Shown: positions 1 through 9,436, counted from the first letter of the stretch. The stretch: DNA of 64,000 nucleotides from Lacrimispora sphenoides JCM 1415 (GCF_900105615.1 NZ_LT630003.1:2790001-2854000); one strand, 5' to 3'. Numbers and translations are program-made. Notes: generated from the letters alone by a model not told the origin.

Positions 1-908
1 AGAACAAGTTTTAAAATCCAGTCCCAGCCATAGATACGGCCTCCTTGGAAACCGGCTGAAATCAAATTCGTTCCCAGACCGGAATATCTTCCCATTCCCA
101 ATAGAATAAACAATATTGCCAGAAAGATACTTACAATGGTTATCTTTCTAACCGGATCATGAAAAGTTTTCCCAAGCTTATCTTTCATGGAAACCAGACC
201 GTAAGCAAACAGGGAACCTACCAGGCCGAACAAGGCTCCCAACACCATTAATTTTACTGCAAATAAAACATCTATCTGAATATTTGAGTTCAGGGCATAA
301 TGAAAATTTTCCAAACCCAGGGCTTTTGAAACCGTACTGGCTGTGAAGGAGGCGGCAATGGCCGGAAACAGGGCAGAATACTCCAGGGTTCCTGCCGTTA
401 AAACCTCTAATGCAAAAAAGCAGGCTGCGACAGGCGTTCCGAATAAGCCGGAAAAACCAGCTGCCATACCTGTTACCAGGAAGATTTTGGAGTTGTTTTT
501 CACTTTTATTTTAAGGCCGGCCCAGTGTGATAAGGTGGCTCCTATCTGTACGGCAACTCCTTCCCTTCCGGCACTTCCCCCGAATAAATGGGTAATCCAG
601 GTGCTTATAACCGTTAGCGGGATCAGCCTTAAAGGAATCCTGTCTTCTTCTCCATGACCCACCTGAAAAATTAATCCCATTCCCTTAACACACTTTCCCT
701 CATCCCAGTGATACAGCCAGACTGCCAAAGCTCCTGCGGCAGGAAGAAAAATGATCAGGGGGATAAAGTATTCCTCCCGTAATTCAGTTACAAAAAGCAA
801 AACCTTTCCAAATCCCGTATCCAGTATCCCCACTGCTGCACCGATCACCACTCCGCAAATACCTAAGATCATCAGTTCCCTGTACTTTTTCAGCTTTTTT
901 TCCAGCAT
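1..908 (-). CDS. CLC-family anion transporter, probable fluoride exporter (C-terminus beyond window)
   Basis: The minus strand is open from an ATG at 908 to the window edge, about 302 residues. The conserved CLC selectivity segment GGSAGREGVAVQIG, including the gating Glu, is visible, followed by GMAAGFSGLFGTPVAACFF and several hydrophobic helices. A GGGAGG ribosome site lies 9 nt before the ATG. Known: CLC proteins are dimeric membrane anion channels or H+/anion antiporters, and the CLC-F branch exports fluoride. Inference: the fluoride riboswitch just upstream (1035-1095) makes fluoride/proton antiport the likely role. The C-terminal helices that carry the other diagnostic residues are outside the window, so a plain chloride CLC is not excluded by the protein alone. 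Confidence 0.88.
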   Translation of the reverse strand, partial: MLEKKLKKYRELMILGICGVVIGAAVGILDTGFGKVLLFVTELREEYFIPLIIFLPAAGALAVWLYHWDEGKCVKGMGLIFQVGHGEEDRIPLRLIPLTVISTWITHLFGGSAGREGVAVQIGATLSHWAGLKIKVKNNSKIFLVTGMAAGFSGLFGTPVAACFFALEVLTAGTLEYSALFPAIAASFTASTVSKALGLENFHYALNSNIQIDVLFAVKLMVLGALFGLVGSLFAYGLVSMKDKLGKTFHDPVRKITIVSIFLAILFILLGMGRYSGLGTNLISAGFQGGRIYGWDWILKLV

Positions 909-996
909 CAAACAATTCCTCCCTGAAACCGGCCGCTTATAAAAGGTCCGGTCATTTATATTCTTGCATTTTTAAAATCAATCAAACCCTGACAAT

Positions 997-1050
997 TAAA
1001 AAAGCTGATACCTTCTGCATATTCAGTCAAAATATACAGAAGCCATCAGC
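997..1050 (-). terminator. Intrinsic terminator forming the riboswitch expression platform
   Basis: Read on the minus strand, GCTGAT-GCTTCTG pairs with CAGAAG-ATCAGC across an AT-rich loop and is followed directly by a run of T (RNA U). The left arm is the 3' part of the fluoride aptamer (GCTGATGGCTTC), so aptamer folding and terminator folding exclude each other. This is the arrangement expected for a switch turned on by ligand. Confidence 0.85.
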
Positions 1051-1095
1051 AAATTGCGGTTTTGATAATCCTATCATGGGAGCGCTTCATTCCCG
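1035..1095 (-). ncRNA. Fluoride riboswitch aptamer (crcB motif)
   Basis: On the minus strand the RNA begins GGGAATGAAGCGCTCCC, continues through an A-rich joint to AACCGC-AATTT-GCTGATGGCTTC and ends at CTGTA. This matches the crcB/fluoride consensus: a GG..GATG..CC start, the invariant AACCGC / GCTGATG core, and a long-range helix, here GAAGC with GCTTC. It starts a few bases after the predicted transcription start and precedes a CLC transporter, a well-known fluoride regulon partner. Confidence 0.88.
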
Positions 1096-1105
1096 TTTCA
1101 AAATT

Positions 1106-1133
1106 ATTATACAGGTTTCTTCTCTGTTGTCAA
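1106..1133 (-). promoter_or_regulatory. Sigma-A promoter of the fluoride riboswitch/CLC unit
   Basis: On the minus strand a perfect TTGACA (1128-1133) and a perfect TATAAT (1106-1111) are separated by 16 bp. Initiation about 7 bp later would place the RNA start just before the first G of the aptamer at 1095. Confidence 0.88.
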
Positions 1134-1178
1134 GCTTTTATCTCACTTAAAAATACCGGACTTTCTCTTATCTTCCTG

Positions 1179-4100
1179 TCAAACGCCATCAGGAAGAACG
1201 TCTAAGTCCCACAAAATCCTGCTTCCTTTTTCTGTTTTTTTCACCAGGAGCTTCTTTCCGATCTGTTCCTTTAATTCCGTCACATGGGAAACAATCCCGA
1301 TCAGTCTGTGTCCTCCGGCAAGTTCCTGAAGGATGCGGACTGCCTTAAGCCTGGATTCCTCATCCAGGGAACCAAAGCCTTCGTCAATGAAAAGAGCATC
1401 CATACTCACATTCCCTGCCGTGCGCTGGATGATATCCGTCATGCCAAGGGCCATGGCAAGAGCAGCCATAAAGGATTCTCCTCCGGAAAGGGTTTTAACA
1501 TCCCGTACCTTATCTGTTGCCATGCTGTATACATCCAAATCCAGGCCTACCTCCCCCTGTTTTCCAAGGGTCTCCAAATCCCTGCACTGAAGCAGGAACT
1601 GGCCGTCCGTCATAACGTCAAGCCGTTTGTTAGCCGCATGGATCATCTGGTTAAAGTACTGCCTCTGGACATAGGTCTGAAAGTCCAGGCTGACGGAGCC
1701 TGCCATTTTCCCGTTGGCAGTCTGAAACAGGGTATGGTACAGACGGTATTTCTCTTCCAGCTGCACTCTCTCCTTCCACAGCCGCTCCAGATTTTGGGCA
1801 GCCTGAAGAGCCCTGCTGCCAATGGCCGTGACCCTGGCTTCCCTGGTCTGCAGCTGTTTCTGTTCTTCTTTAAGAGCTTCCGCCTGCCCGTTCCATTGTT
1901 CCGTTTCTATCCTTTCACGCCCCTTTGTCTGCTCCTTAAACTGGCCGTAAACGGTGCGGGCCTTTAACAGCTCCTTTTCATAATTCCCTGTTTCCTGCTC
2001 CCACTGTCTTACAATTTCCGGTGCCTGCTTTGCCCTGTGGTAATCCTCTTCTTTTAAAAATCCAAGTTCCACCAGGACGGATTGAAACACTGTATCTGCC
2101 TGCCCAAGTGCAAGCCTTCGCGTCTCTTTGTTTTCCTCTTCCGAGGCCAGACGGCCTTTCCCTTCCTTTTCTTTCACTAAGATATACTGGAATCGTTTAT
2201 CCGCCTGCTCCTCTGCTCTTAAAAGCTCTTCTTTTCTTTTTTTGAAGCCTGCAAGTTTCCCCATAGCTTCCTCTTCCTTAGGATATGGCAGAAGCTTTTT
2301 TACGTGATCCGCCTCTGCGGCAGCGGCTGCCCTGTCCAGCTGTTTCTGCTGCCAGTTCTTCATGGTCTCTTCTTTTTTAAGTTCCAGTTCCGCAAGTCTC
2401 CCCCGGTTCGCTTTCCTTTCTTCCAGAAGCTTCTTAAGAAGGCGGTCCGACTCCAAGGCTTCCTGCTCTTCCTTTTCCACTTCCTGCAAAAGCATGCCGG
2501 CCCGCGCTCTCTCTTCATTCAGCCGGACATGAAGCTGATCCTGAGGGAAAGAAGTCCCAAACCATTTTTCTTCCTCCCCCTCCAGCAGTTCCTTTAAGTG
2601 ACGGCAGACCTCCAAAGCCCTGACGGCAGTTTGAACGGCCTGGGAACGCCGTTCCTCCGCCTGATTTCTGGCTTTCTTTGCCTGCTCCACCTCTTCCTGG
2701 GTAACAGCACCCTCTATCAGCTCTGCCTTCAGAGGATGAAGGCTGGAACCACAGACAGGACAGGGGGCTCCGTCTGCCAGCTCTTTAGCCATAATTCCAG
2801 CCTGCAATGCCAGAAACTCACGAAACCTGTCATTATAATGTGCTTCCGCCTGTTCGTAATCTTTCTGGGCGCATATAACCGCTTCCTGGTATTCCTCTCG
2901 TTTTAAGTCTGCCGCCTCCCCTGCCTTAGCTGCTTTCTCAAGGTCTTCCATGGCCTGCTGCCGCTCCAGGAGCACAGTTTTTCTCTGTCTTATTTCCGGC
3001 AGGCTCCTTGCCTCTTCTTCCAGATTTTCCTGCCTTGCTTCGTTTGCAGTCAGGCGTTCCTTTAACCGGAACAGCTCGGCCTCAATTCTATGAAAGTGCT
3101 GTCCAGCCTCCTCTTCCTCTCTTTTCTTATCAAGGGAAGCCCTCTCCATGGTTTTCCAGCGGCCATAAAGCGGCATGGCCTCATTTAACCGTTCGATGAA
3201 AACTGACAGCCTGGGGACTTCTTCCTGGGAGGCCTCCCTGCTTTTCTTTGCCTCCTTTTCCGCAGATGCAAGGGCAAGGGTTATTTCCTCCAATTCCTTT
3301 TTAAGCTGTTCGGCCCTCTTTATGGCCGTCTCATAGTCTCTCCTTTTATCTAAGAACTGGTTCTCAGGGCCTTTCGCCTTTTCTGCCCGGACGGCTTCCT
3401 TTAATTGTTCTTCTATCTTAAGCCATTGTTCCTTCTGGCCTTCCAGAATATCCAGCCTGGCCTTTGCCTGCATAAGGCCGTCAAAAAGACGGTTCACTTC
3501 CTGGGCCCTGCTTAACTGCCCTTCTACTTCAGAAAGAAGCTTTCCCCTGTGATCCCGTTCTTCACAAAGCTCCTGTTCTTTTTCCTTTATCTCTGCCAGA
3601 ATGGAACCTAAAAGCTTCTGGATTTCCTCTGTCCTTGTTTCCTTAAAATCCAAAAGCTCCCGCCATGGTTCCTGATACGTGCTTTCATCCAAAAGTACTA
3701 CATTTTCCAGTTCATGAAAGCATAACCTGCGGTTGTTCTCCAGGCTGTCATAAAAAAGATTATTCTGCTCTTTTAATTTCAACTGGATACGGCTGTAAAT
3801 CCCGGTGTTAAAGATCCTGGAAAAAATCTCTTTCCGTTCTCTGGAAGATGCATGAAGAAGTCTTAAATAATCTCCCTGGGCAATCATGGCGATTTGCGAA
3901 AACTGGTTTAAGTCCACGCCTACAATTTCCTGGATCTTCTGATTGATATCCCGAAGATTGCCTGGGTACTCCGATCCATCAGGCAAGAGGAGAGAGGCCT
4001 TTGCCGGAACGGGAACTGCAGAATACTCTCCATTTTTATTTCTTCTTTTGCTGATCCTTGTATAGGAAGGGCTTCTTGTAATTTCATACTTCTCACCCCT

Positions 4101-4352
4101 TTCAGAAAATTTCAGGGAAACATAAGTTTCCTGGTCTTCTGCCGCATACTGGCTGCGCATCATGGAAGGCTCCCGCTTCTGTCCGCTGGTTTCCCCGAAC
4201 AGGGCAAATGATACGGCATCAAAAATGGTGGTCTTTCCTGCTCCCGTATCTCCTGTTATAAGGAAAATGCCGTGACCGATTTTCTTAAAATCCACGGTTT
4301 CCTTTCCTCCATAGGAACCAAAAGCGGACATGGTCAACTCCAATGGCTTCAT
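1179..4352 (-). CDS. sbcC: Exonuclease subunit SbcC (Rad50-like SMC ATPase)
   Basis: ATPase half of the SbcCD nuclease, which cuts hairpins and protein-blocked DNA ends. The 1057 residues show Walker A GDTGAGKT near residues 34-41, long charged coiled-coil arms, a zinc hook CPVCG near 531, an ABC signature LSGGES near 950 and Walker B ALFIDEGFGSLD near 990. This is the full family layout and normal length. Its ATG overlaps the end of sbcD by 4 bp (ATGA), so the two are translationally coupled and in the usual D-then-C order. Confidence 0.97.
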   Translation of the reverse strand: MKPLELTMSAFGSYGGKETVDFKKIGHGIFLITGDTGAGKTTIFDAVSFALFGETSGQKREPSMMRSQYAAEDQETYVSLKFSERGEKYEITRSPSYTRISKRRNKNGEYSAVPVPAKASLLLPDGSEYPGNLRDINQKIQEIVGVDLNQFSQIAMIAQGDYLRLLHASSRERKEIFSRIFNTGIYSRIQLKLKEQNNLFYDSLENNRRLCFHELENVVLLDESTYQEPWRELLDFKETRTEEIQKLLGSILAEIKEKEQELCEERDHRGKLLSEVEGQLSRAQEVNRLFDGLMQAKARLDILEGQKEQWLKIEEQLKEAVRAEKAKGPENQFLDKRRDYETAIKRAEQLKKELEEITLALASAEKEAKKSREASQEEVPRLSVFIERLNEAMPLYGRWKTMERASLDKKREEEEAGQHFHRIEAELFRLKERLTANEARQENLEEEARSLPEIRQRKTVLLERQQAMEDLEKAAKAGEAADLKREEYQEAVICAQKDYEQAEAHYNDRFREFLALQAGIMAKELADGAPCPVCGSSLHPLKAELIEGAVTQEEVEQAKKARNQAEERRSQAVQTAVRALEVCRHLKELLEGEEEKWFGTSFPQDQLHVRLNEERARAGMLLQEVEKEEQEALESDRLLKKLLEERKANRGRLAELELKKEETMKNWQQKQLDRAAAAAEADHVKKLLPYPKEEEAMGKLAGFKKRKEELLRAEEQADKRFQYILVKEKEGKGRLASEEENKETRRLALGQADTVFQSVLVELGFLKEEDYHRAKQAPEIVRQWEQETGNYEKELLKARTVYGQFKEQTKGRERIETEQWNGQAEALKEEQKQLQTREARVTAIGSRALQAAQNLERLWKERVQLEEKYRLYHTLFQTANGKMAGSVSLDFQTYVQRQYFNQMIHAANKRLDVMTDGQFLLQCRDLETLGKQGEVGLDLDVYSMATDKVRDVKTLSGGESFMAALAMALGMTDIIQRTAGNVSMDALFIDEGFGSLDEESRLKAVRILQELAGGHRLIGIVSHVTELKEQIGKKLLVKKTEKGSRILWDLDVLPDGV

Positions 4353-5518
4353 AATCCCTCTTCCTCCTTTGCTTCCTGTACGATCCGCTCCATGGCCTGT
4401 TCTTCCTCCATTGTCATCTCTTCCCCTCTTACCGCCTTAAAAAACTGCCGGAATGCCTCCAAAGGCTTAAGAACCGGAACAGTCTCTCCCTCTTCCAGAC
4501 GCTTTTGCCGGGTGCGCTCATTGTCCACCCGAAGCTCCAGCAAATGATCGAACACCTCTTCCAAGCGTTCTCTGACCCGGTAAGGTTCCTCTTCATCGGT
4601 GAGCGTGACGCTGACATAATCATGGCGGTTTTCTTCTGTGGCTCTTTTAAGAATCTCAGATAAGGACCCTCTTTCCCGCCTCACATCCTGGATTCCATTG
4701 AGCGGAAGAAATTCAAGCTCCGGTTCATCTCCCTTTTTACCTATATTCACCACAGTAACTGATTTTTTATGGTTTTCTTCGCTGACGGAATATTTATAGG
4801 GAGTCCCGCAGTATCGAATTGAAGCCTTGCCTACCTTTTGGGAACCGTGGAGATGTCCAAGTGCTGTGTAATCAAAGTCAGAAAGAACAGAAGCATCTAC
4901 CCGGTCCAAGCCGCCCGCCATGATGACCGCCTGCTCCGACTCACAGGTTTCCGGGTCTTTATTGCCTGCGGCGTAAAATTGATGGGATAAAAGGATGTTA
5001 CGCTCTCCGGCATCAATGGTTTCTCTCTCCAGAACAGCTTTTATGGCACTTTCGTATCCCTCCGGCTGGTTGTCCGTAAAAAGCGGCCGGACATACCCTG
5101 GTTTTAAAAAGGGCAGCAGGTAGAAATTCACCGGACCATTTTCATCCCGTAATACCACTTTTTTTAAGTACTCCTCCTGGCTCCTTGGCGGAAATACGGA
5201 CAAATGAATGCGGTGCCGTTCCAAAAAGGCGGAGGCATAGGACAGACGTTCCGGTGAATCATGGTTTCCTGCGATAATCAGGACCGTGATCTCAGGCTTT
5301 ATTCCGGAAAGGGCCTCCAGGAAATTGCCAAACATGGTATAGGCCTCCCCGGAAGGAGCTGTTTTATCATAGATATCACCGCAGATCAGGACAACATCCG
5401 GGTGCTGGGTTGCTGCATAATCCACAATCTGATTTAGGACCGCTCCCTGGTTTTCTTTTAAACTGTAGCCGTTTAACTGTTTTCCGATATGTAAATCAGA
5501 TAGATGAAAAATCTTCAT
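4349..5518 (-). CDS. sbcD: Exonuclease subunit SbcD (Mre11-like nuclease)
   Basis: Metallophosphoesterase subunit of SbcCD, 389 residues. The phosphoesterase motifs are intact and in order: SDLHIGK near 7-13, GDIYD near 47, GNHD near 84 and GHLHG near 218, which together bind two Mn ions. A ribosome site (GGAAA) precedes the ATG at 5518. The stop overlaps the start of sbcC. A 240-bp gap separates it from recQ upstream on the same strand, so the repair genes may share transcription. Confidence 0.97.
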   Translation of the reverse strand: MKIFHLSDLHIGKQLNGYSLKENQGAVLNQIVDYAATQHPDVVLICGDIYDKTAPSGEAYTMFGNFLEALSGIKPEITVLIIAGNHDSPERLSYASAFLERHRIHLSVFPPRSQEEYLKKVVLRDENGPVNFYLLPFLKPGYVRPLFTDNQPEGYESAIKAVLERETIDAGERNILLSHQFYAAGNKDPETCESEQAVIMAGGLDRVDASVLSDFDYTALGHLHGSQKVGKASIRYCGTPYKYSVSEENHKKSVTVVNIGKKGDEPELEFLPLNGIQDVRRERGSLSEILKRATEENRHDYVSVTLTDEEEPYRVRERLEEVFDHLLELRVDNERTRQKRLEEGETVPVLKPLEAFRQFFKAVRGEEMTMEEEQAMERIVQEAKEEEGL

Positions 5519-5590
5519 ATTTCCTCTTTCCTGCCCATGGTTTGGGGATTAAGGATATACCCTCGGTATTTCCTCCCAGGCATTTTTATC

Positions 5591-5758
5591 TTAAATGTTT
5601 ACCAGATGTTCCTTTTCATCCAGTAAAAAGGCAAGCACCGGGATCTCCCTGCCGCCAAATTTCTTATCATACAGGACTAAATTCTTAACAGGGAGGGACT
5701 GGAAGTTCCGACGGTTGAAAGGAAGCAAGGAAGCGAACGTTTGGGAAAATAGAGGAAG
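5591..5758 (-). other. In-frame open stretch after the recQ stop; possible short CDS or RecQ tail remnant
   Basis: Directly after the recQ TAG the same reading frame stays open for about 55 codons and ends with a TAA at 5591-5593. The last 30 or so codons look protein-like (for example LVLYDKKFGGREIPVLAFLL). The only initiation codon is a TTG, with no clear ribosome site. It may be a small gene, a RecQ tail cut off by a nonsense mutation, or chance. No family was recognised. Confidence 0.22.
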
Positions 5759-7591
5759 CTACAGGAATATCGCCAAAAACCTTTCCCCATATTTCTCGAA
5801 CTTAAATTCTCCGACTCCGGAAACTGACAGCATCTCTTCCTTTGTCTTTGGTTTCTTCACGGACATATGTACCAGGGTTTTGTCAGAAAATACGATATAG
5901 GGCGGTACCTTTTCCTCTTTGGCAATTTCCATCCGAAGCGCCCTTAGGGTTTCAAACAGAGCTGCCTCCCCTTCTGTTAATTCCAGGGCGGATGTACTTG
6001 ATTTCTTTATCTTCTTTCCGCTCTTTACCTTTTCCACAGGTTCCTGTTCCTTAGCCATCTTCATGATCACGGATTCACCATCTTCCAGTACCGCCTTAGA
6101 TTTCTCTGTCAGCTTAACAATGGAGTATTCATCATTGGTTATGGCTAACCAATCGTTTAAAAATAAGTGGTTCATCACCTGCCGCAGCTTATAGGCTGGA
6201 ACCTTTGCCAGATTTCCATAATGAGGGTTCTCATTCATTCGGTAGTTTCTGATTTTTGCCGTATTGGCTCCATGAACCGTATCGATAATGACAGCAGTTC
6301 CATACCTCTGCCTGCTAGCCTTTACGCATCCCACCAATTCTTTTGTAATATCCGTCACATCCACTGTTTCAAACTGACTTAAGCAGTTGGAACAGTTGCC
6401 GCAGTAATTCTCCCCGTACTCCCCAAAGTACCGCAGAATGTAGTCCCTGAGGCATTCGTTGGTAAAGGAGTAAAAGGTCATCTTCTTAAGCCGCTCACGG
6501 TCCCGTTCCATAACCATCTGGCGGGTAAGAGAATCCAACTCCTGATTATCCTGGTTATTGTCAATAAACATTTGATTGGTCACGACATCCTGACCACTGT
6601 ATAACAGAATGCATTCTCCCGGCTCCCCGTCTCTGGAGCACCTGCCCACCTCCTGATAGTAGGATTCCAGGTTCTTTGGCATATTGTAATGGATAACAAA
6701 CCGTACATTGGATTTATCGATTCCCATGCCAAAGGCATTGGTCGCCACCATGATCTGGCTTCTATCGTAGATAAAATCATCCTGGTTCTTCCGCCGCTCC
6801 TCATCGCTTAACCCGGCGTGATACCTGGTTGCTGAAAATCCCTCCTGATTCAGCCGGTCGCATACCTCTTCCACCAGCTTTCTGGTCAGGCAGTAAATAA
6901 TCCCGCACTGATCCGGGTGACATTCCACATAGTTCTTTAATGTAGCATACTTATCCTTGGGAGACTGAACTCCCAGATAGAGATTGGGTCTGTCATATCC
7001 CGTAGACACCACGGCGGGTTCCCTGAGCATGAGAATATCAATGACATCTTCACGAACCTCTTTGGTAGCAGTTGCCGTAAACGCGCTGATGACCGGACGT
7101 TTTGGAAGCTTATCAATAAAATCCACGATTTTTAAGTAGCTGGGTCTGAAATCCTGTCCCCACTGGGATACACAGTGTGCTTCATCCACCGCTACCATGG
7201 AAATATTTGTGTTTAATGCAAAATCCAGAAATTCATCCGTTACAAGACGTTCCGGTGCTACATAAATAATGGGATATCGCCCTTCCCGCGCATAGGCCAG
7301 GGCCTTATAATACTGACTTGCAGTCAAAGAACTGTTAAGATATGCGGCATGAATGCCTGCTTGATTGAGAGTTGTTACCTGGTCCTTCATGAGGGAGATC
7401 AGGGGAGAAATAACCAGTGTGATTCCTTCCATCATAAGAGCTGGTATTTGGAAGCACAGGGATTTTCCGGAACCGGTGGGCATGATTCCTAAGGCGTCTC
7501 TTCCGGACAGAATGCTGTCGATAAGAATTTCCTGCCCCTCCCGGAAACTGTCGTAGCCGAAATAGTGCTTTAATGCTTGTAATTTATCCAT
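5759..7591 (-). CDS. recQ: ATP-dependent DNA helicase RecQ
   Basis: 3'-5' superfamily 2 helicase of recombination and fork repair. Motifs in order: GIMPTGSGKS (Walker A), VDEAHCVSQWGQDFRPSY (DEAH box and aromatic loop), SAFTATAT, and YYQEVGRCSRDG (motif VI), followed by a Cys4 zinc site ending CGNCSNC, an RQC winged-helix region and a C-terminal HRDC domain. I chose the ATG at 7591 (MDKLQALKHYFGYDSFREGQ), the normal RecQ beginning. An upstream ATG at 7645 overlaps a TGGTATAAT extended -10 element and so cannot be in the mRNA. The AAGGAG ribosome site sits rather far, about 16 nt, from the chosen start. Confidence 0.95.
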   Translation of the reverse strand: MDKLQALKHYFGYDSFREGQEILIDSILSGRDALGIMPTGSGKSLCFQIPALMMEGITLVISPLISLMKDQVTTLNQAGIHAAYLNSSLTASQYYKALAYAREGRYPIIYVAPERLVTDEFLDFALNTNISMVAVDEAHCVSQWGQDFRPSYLKIVDFIDKLPKRPVISAFTATATKEVREDVIDILMLREPAVVSTGYDRPNLYLGVQSPKDKYATLKNYVECHPDQCGIIYCLTRKLVEEVCDRLNQEGFSATRYHAGLSDEERRKNQDDFIYDRSQIMVATNAFGMGIDKSNVRFVIHYNMPKNLESYYQEVGRCSRDGEPGECILLYSGQDVVTNQMFIDNNQDNQELDSLTRQMVMERDRERLKKMTFYSFTNECLRDYILRYFGEYGENYCGNCSNCLSQFETVDVTDITKELVGCVKASRQRYGTAVIIDTVHGANTAKIRNYRMNENPHYGNLAKVPAYKLRQVMNHLFLNDWLAITNDEYSIVKLTEKSKAVLEDGESVIMKMAKEQEPVEKVKSGKKIKKSSTSALELTEGEAALFETLRALRMEIAKEEKVPPYIVFSDKTLVHMSVKKPKTKEEMLSVSGVGEFKFEKYGERFLAIFL

Positions 7592-7643
7592 ATAACTTTT
7601 GTATCTGCTCCTTATCATTTGTTTTTTACAATTAGTTCTTTTC

Positions 7644-7649
7644 ATTATA
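7644..7649 (-). promoter_or_regulatory. Extended -10 element upstream of recQ
   Basis: The minus strand reads TGGTATAAT, an extended -10 (TGn TATAAT) with only a poor -35. It decides the recQ start, because transcription must begin downstream of the first in-frame ATG, which overlaps it. Confidence 0.5.
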
Positions 7650-7955
7650 CCATTTGTTCTTCAAATATGCCACAGGCTTTCCTTAAATTAGGGATTGTTT
7701 TTTTCTGCAATTCGAGGTCGATTCGCGGCACTGACTGTAATCTGGGAGTTGCATGAACCGTATTCATGCCTTAATAAAAAAAGAGTGATTACCGGCGTGA
7801 TGAAGTTCGGTCATCTGCATACTGTATTCTTAGCGCTTTATTTTTGACTATCAGAAAGGTAAATAACACTGGCTTTTAGCAAACAATCATACTATAATTA
7901 CTAAAGCATTTTATTGTATTATGCATTTATAATTTATAACCATAGGAGAAAAACT
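7650..7955. other. Non-coding gap between divergent recQ and the EamA gene
   Basis: About 300 bp with no credible gene. A short 7-bp hairpin (GCATGAA/TTCATGC) lies near 7754-7772 and an AT-rich TATAAT lies at 7893-7898, a plausible -10 for the plus-strand gene although its -35 is weak. Confidence 0.5.
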
Positions 7956-8843
7956 TTGAAGACTAATATTGGATTGTACCTGGCTTTGCTTTTCGGTGTC
8001 TTTTCCCTTTCCACCTCCGCAATTTTCGTGCGCCTGGCTAATGCCCCTTCTGCTATAACAGCATTTTTCCGATTATTTTTTGCAGCGCTGATTCTTTTGC
8101 CATTTTTATTTGGCAGCAAACAAAATAAGAATCAATTGCTGTCCCTCTCCAAAAAGCAATGGGCACTTGGGATCTTGTCAGGACTTCTCTTATCTGCTCA
8201 TTATCTGCTGTGGTTTGAATCCCTGAGGCATACATCAGTGGCAAGCTCAACAGTGATCGTAACATTGCAGCCTCTTTTTTCGATCGCTATCGGATATACC
8301 TTTTTGAAGGAACGATTTCACAAGCTGGCAATTGGGGGGTGTCTGATCGCCATTATGGGCTGCTTCATCATAGGATGGGGGGATTTTCAAATAAGCTCTC
8401 AAGCTCTTTTTGGTGATTTATTAGCGCTTTTGGCGGCAGGAATTATCAGTGTCTACTTTTTTATAGGCCAGGCAATAAGAAAGGAATTATCTGCGGTTCC
8501 TTATTCCGTCATCAGCTATTTAAGCAGTTCCGTTTTTTTAGGGTGTTATGCAATGATTGAGGGTAACTCTTTCAGCAGTTATCCGAAAGCCACCTGGATA
8601 GCCTTTGGGGGATTAGCACTAATATCAACTATTTTTGGACAATTTATCTTTAATTGGCTGCTAAAGTGGATTTCTGCGACGGTTATTTCCATGAGCATAC
8701 TGGGAGAAACCATCGGCACCTGCATTCTGGCCTATTTTATCTTACATGAGGCAATTTCTCTTCAGCAGGGTATCGGGATAGCAACGATTTTTATAGGTCT
8801 GGTACTCTTTTTTATTAGTCCTCAAATACATAAGGATCGGTAA
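7956..8843 (+). CDS. EamA/DMT-family membrane transporter
   Basis: A 295-residue protein with about ten hydrophobic segments in two similar halves, the fold of drug/metabolite (EamA) exporters. The N-terminal motif NAPSAITAFFRLFFAALIL and the second-half LLKWISATVISMSILGETIG (residues EKV/PVxA-like) are typical. The start is taken as TTG at 7956 because AGGAG lies 7 nt before it; an ATG 42 nt upstream has no ribosome site. Substrate is unknown; relatives export amino acids, nucleosides or drugs. It is monocistronic, facing a convergent gene. Confidence 0.88.
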   Translation: MKTNIGLYLALLFGVFSLSTSAIFVRLANAPSAITAFFRLFFAALILLPFLFGSKQNKNQLLSLSKKQWALGILSGLLLSAHYLLWFESLRHTSVASSTVIVTLQPLFSIAIGYTFLKERFHKLAIGGCLIAIMGCFIIGWGDFQISSQALFGDLLALLAAGIISVYFFIGQAIRKELSAVPYSVISYLSSSVFLGCYAMIEGNSFSSYPKATWIAFGGLALISTIFGQFIFNWLLKWISATVISMSILGETIGTCILAYFILHEAISLQQGIGIATIFIGLVLFFISPQIHKDR

Positions 8844-8858
8844 TATAGATAAGAGTTT

Positions 8859-9374
8859 TCAGCCACCATTCAGCTTCTTCCACTTTCTGATCTTACTTCT
8901 AAATGACTTAAAGGGCGCTACCGTATTCGTATGGATCCATTTCCAGACTGCCCAGTTGGAAGGTGTTGAAGAAGCCCATTTTCTGCTTCCTGGCTGAAAA
9001 AGCTCGGTTTCTTCATAATGTTCCGTAAGGTTTATGATTTTTTGTACCGTTTCCTTAAACATCGTACATAATTCCTGTAAACTGTATATTTCGTATTGCC
9101 TGTAAAAGCTCTCATATAATCCGCCCAGATTGTTCCACTTATAATCTGGGTGAGGTGTAACAACCGTATTCCCCTGCTGTTCCTGTTCTTCCCAATAAAG
9201 AAGAAGGTTTAACCACCCTAATTGATAGGCTATCATCTGTACCGGAGTCCTGTCCACGCCGTCAATCTGTTTGTCCTTGTCTGTTTCCTGAATATCTGAA
9301 AATTCATCTATGAATAATTTAGCACGATTTAATATCTCGTCGATCAATTCCTGCTTATCTTTATATTCCGTCAA
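8859..9374 (-). CDS. ClbS/DfsB family four-helix bundle protein
   Basis: About 171 residues of the DUF1706 type: an N-terminal TEYKDKQELIDEIL helix, PVQMIAYQLGWLNLLLYWE in the middle and a C-terminal SRKWASSTPSNWAVWKWIH segment, matching ClbS/DfsB-like proteins. Known: ClbS protects Escherichia coli from colibactin as a cyclopropane hydrolase; most family members have no assigned substrate. The start is TTG at 9374, with GGAGG 8 nt upstream. No biosynthetic cluster is nearby, so a self-resistance role is not implied here. Confidence 0.82.
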   Translation of the reverse strand: MTEYKDKQELIDEILNRAKLFIDEFSDIQETDKDKQIDGVDRTPVQMIAYQLGWLNLLLYWEEQEQQGNTVVTPHPDYKWNNLGGLYESFYRQYEIYSLQELCTMFKETVQKIINLTEHYEETELFQPGSRKWASSTPSNWAVWKWIHTNTVAPFKSFRSKIRKWKKLNGG

Positions 9375-9436
9375 CGCATTGCCCTCCAAATTCCTGTTTT
9401 ATTTGCTGCCGGCAGACAGCTATGCCTTATGAAAAT

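Noticed and set aside
1284..1967. Long plus-strand open frame inside sbcC
   Set aside because: Antisense to a full-length, motif-complete SbcC; no ribosome site and no protein-family features.
7592..7645. Upstream ATG for recQ
   Set aside because: It overlaps a TGGTATAAT -10 element, so it would not be transcribed; the normal RecQ N-terminus begins at 7591.
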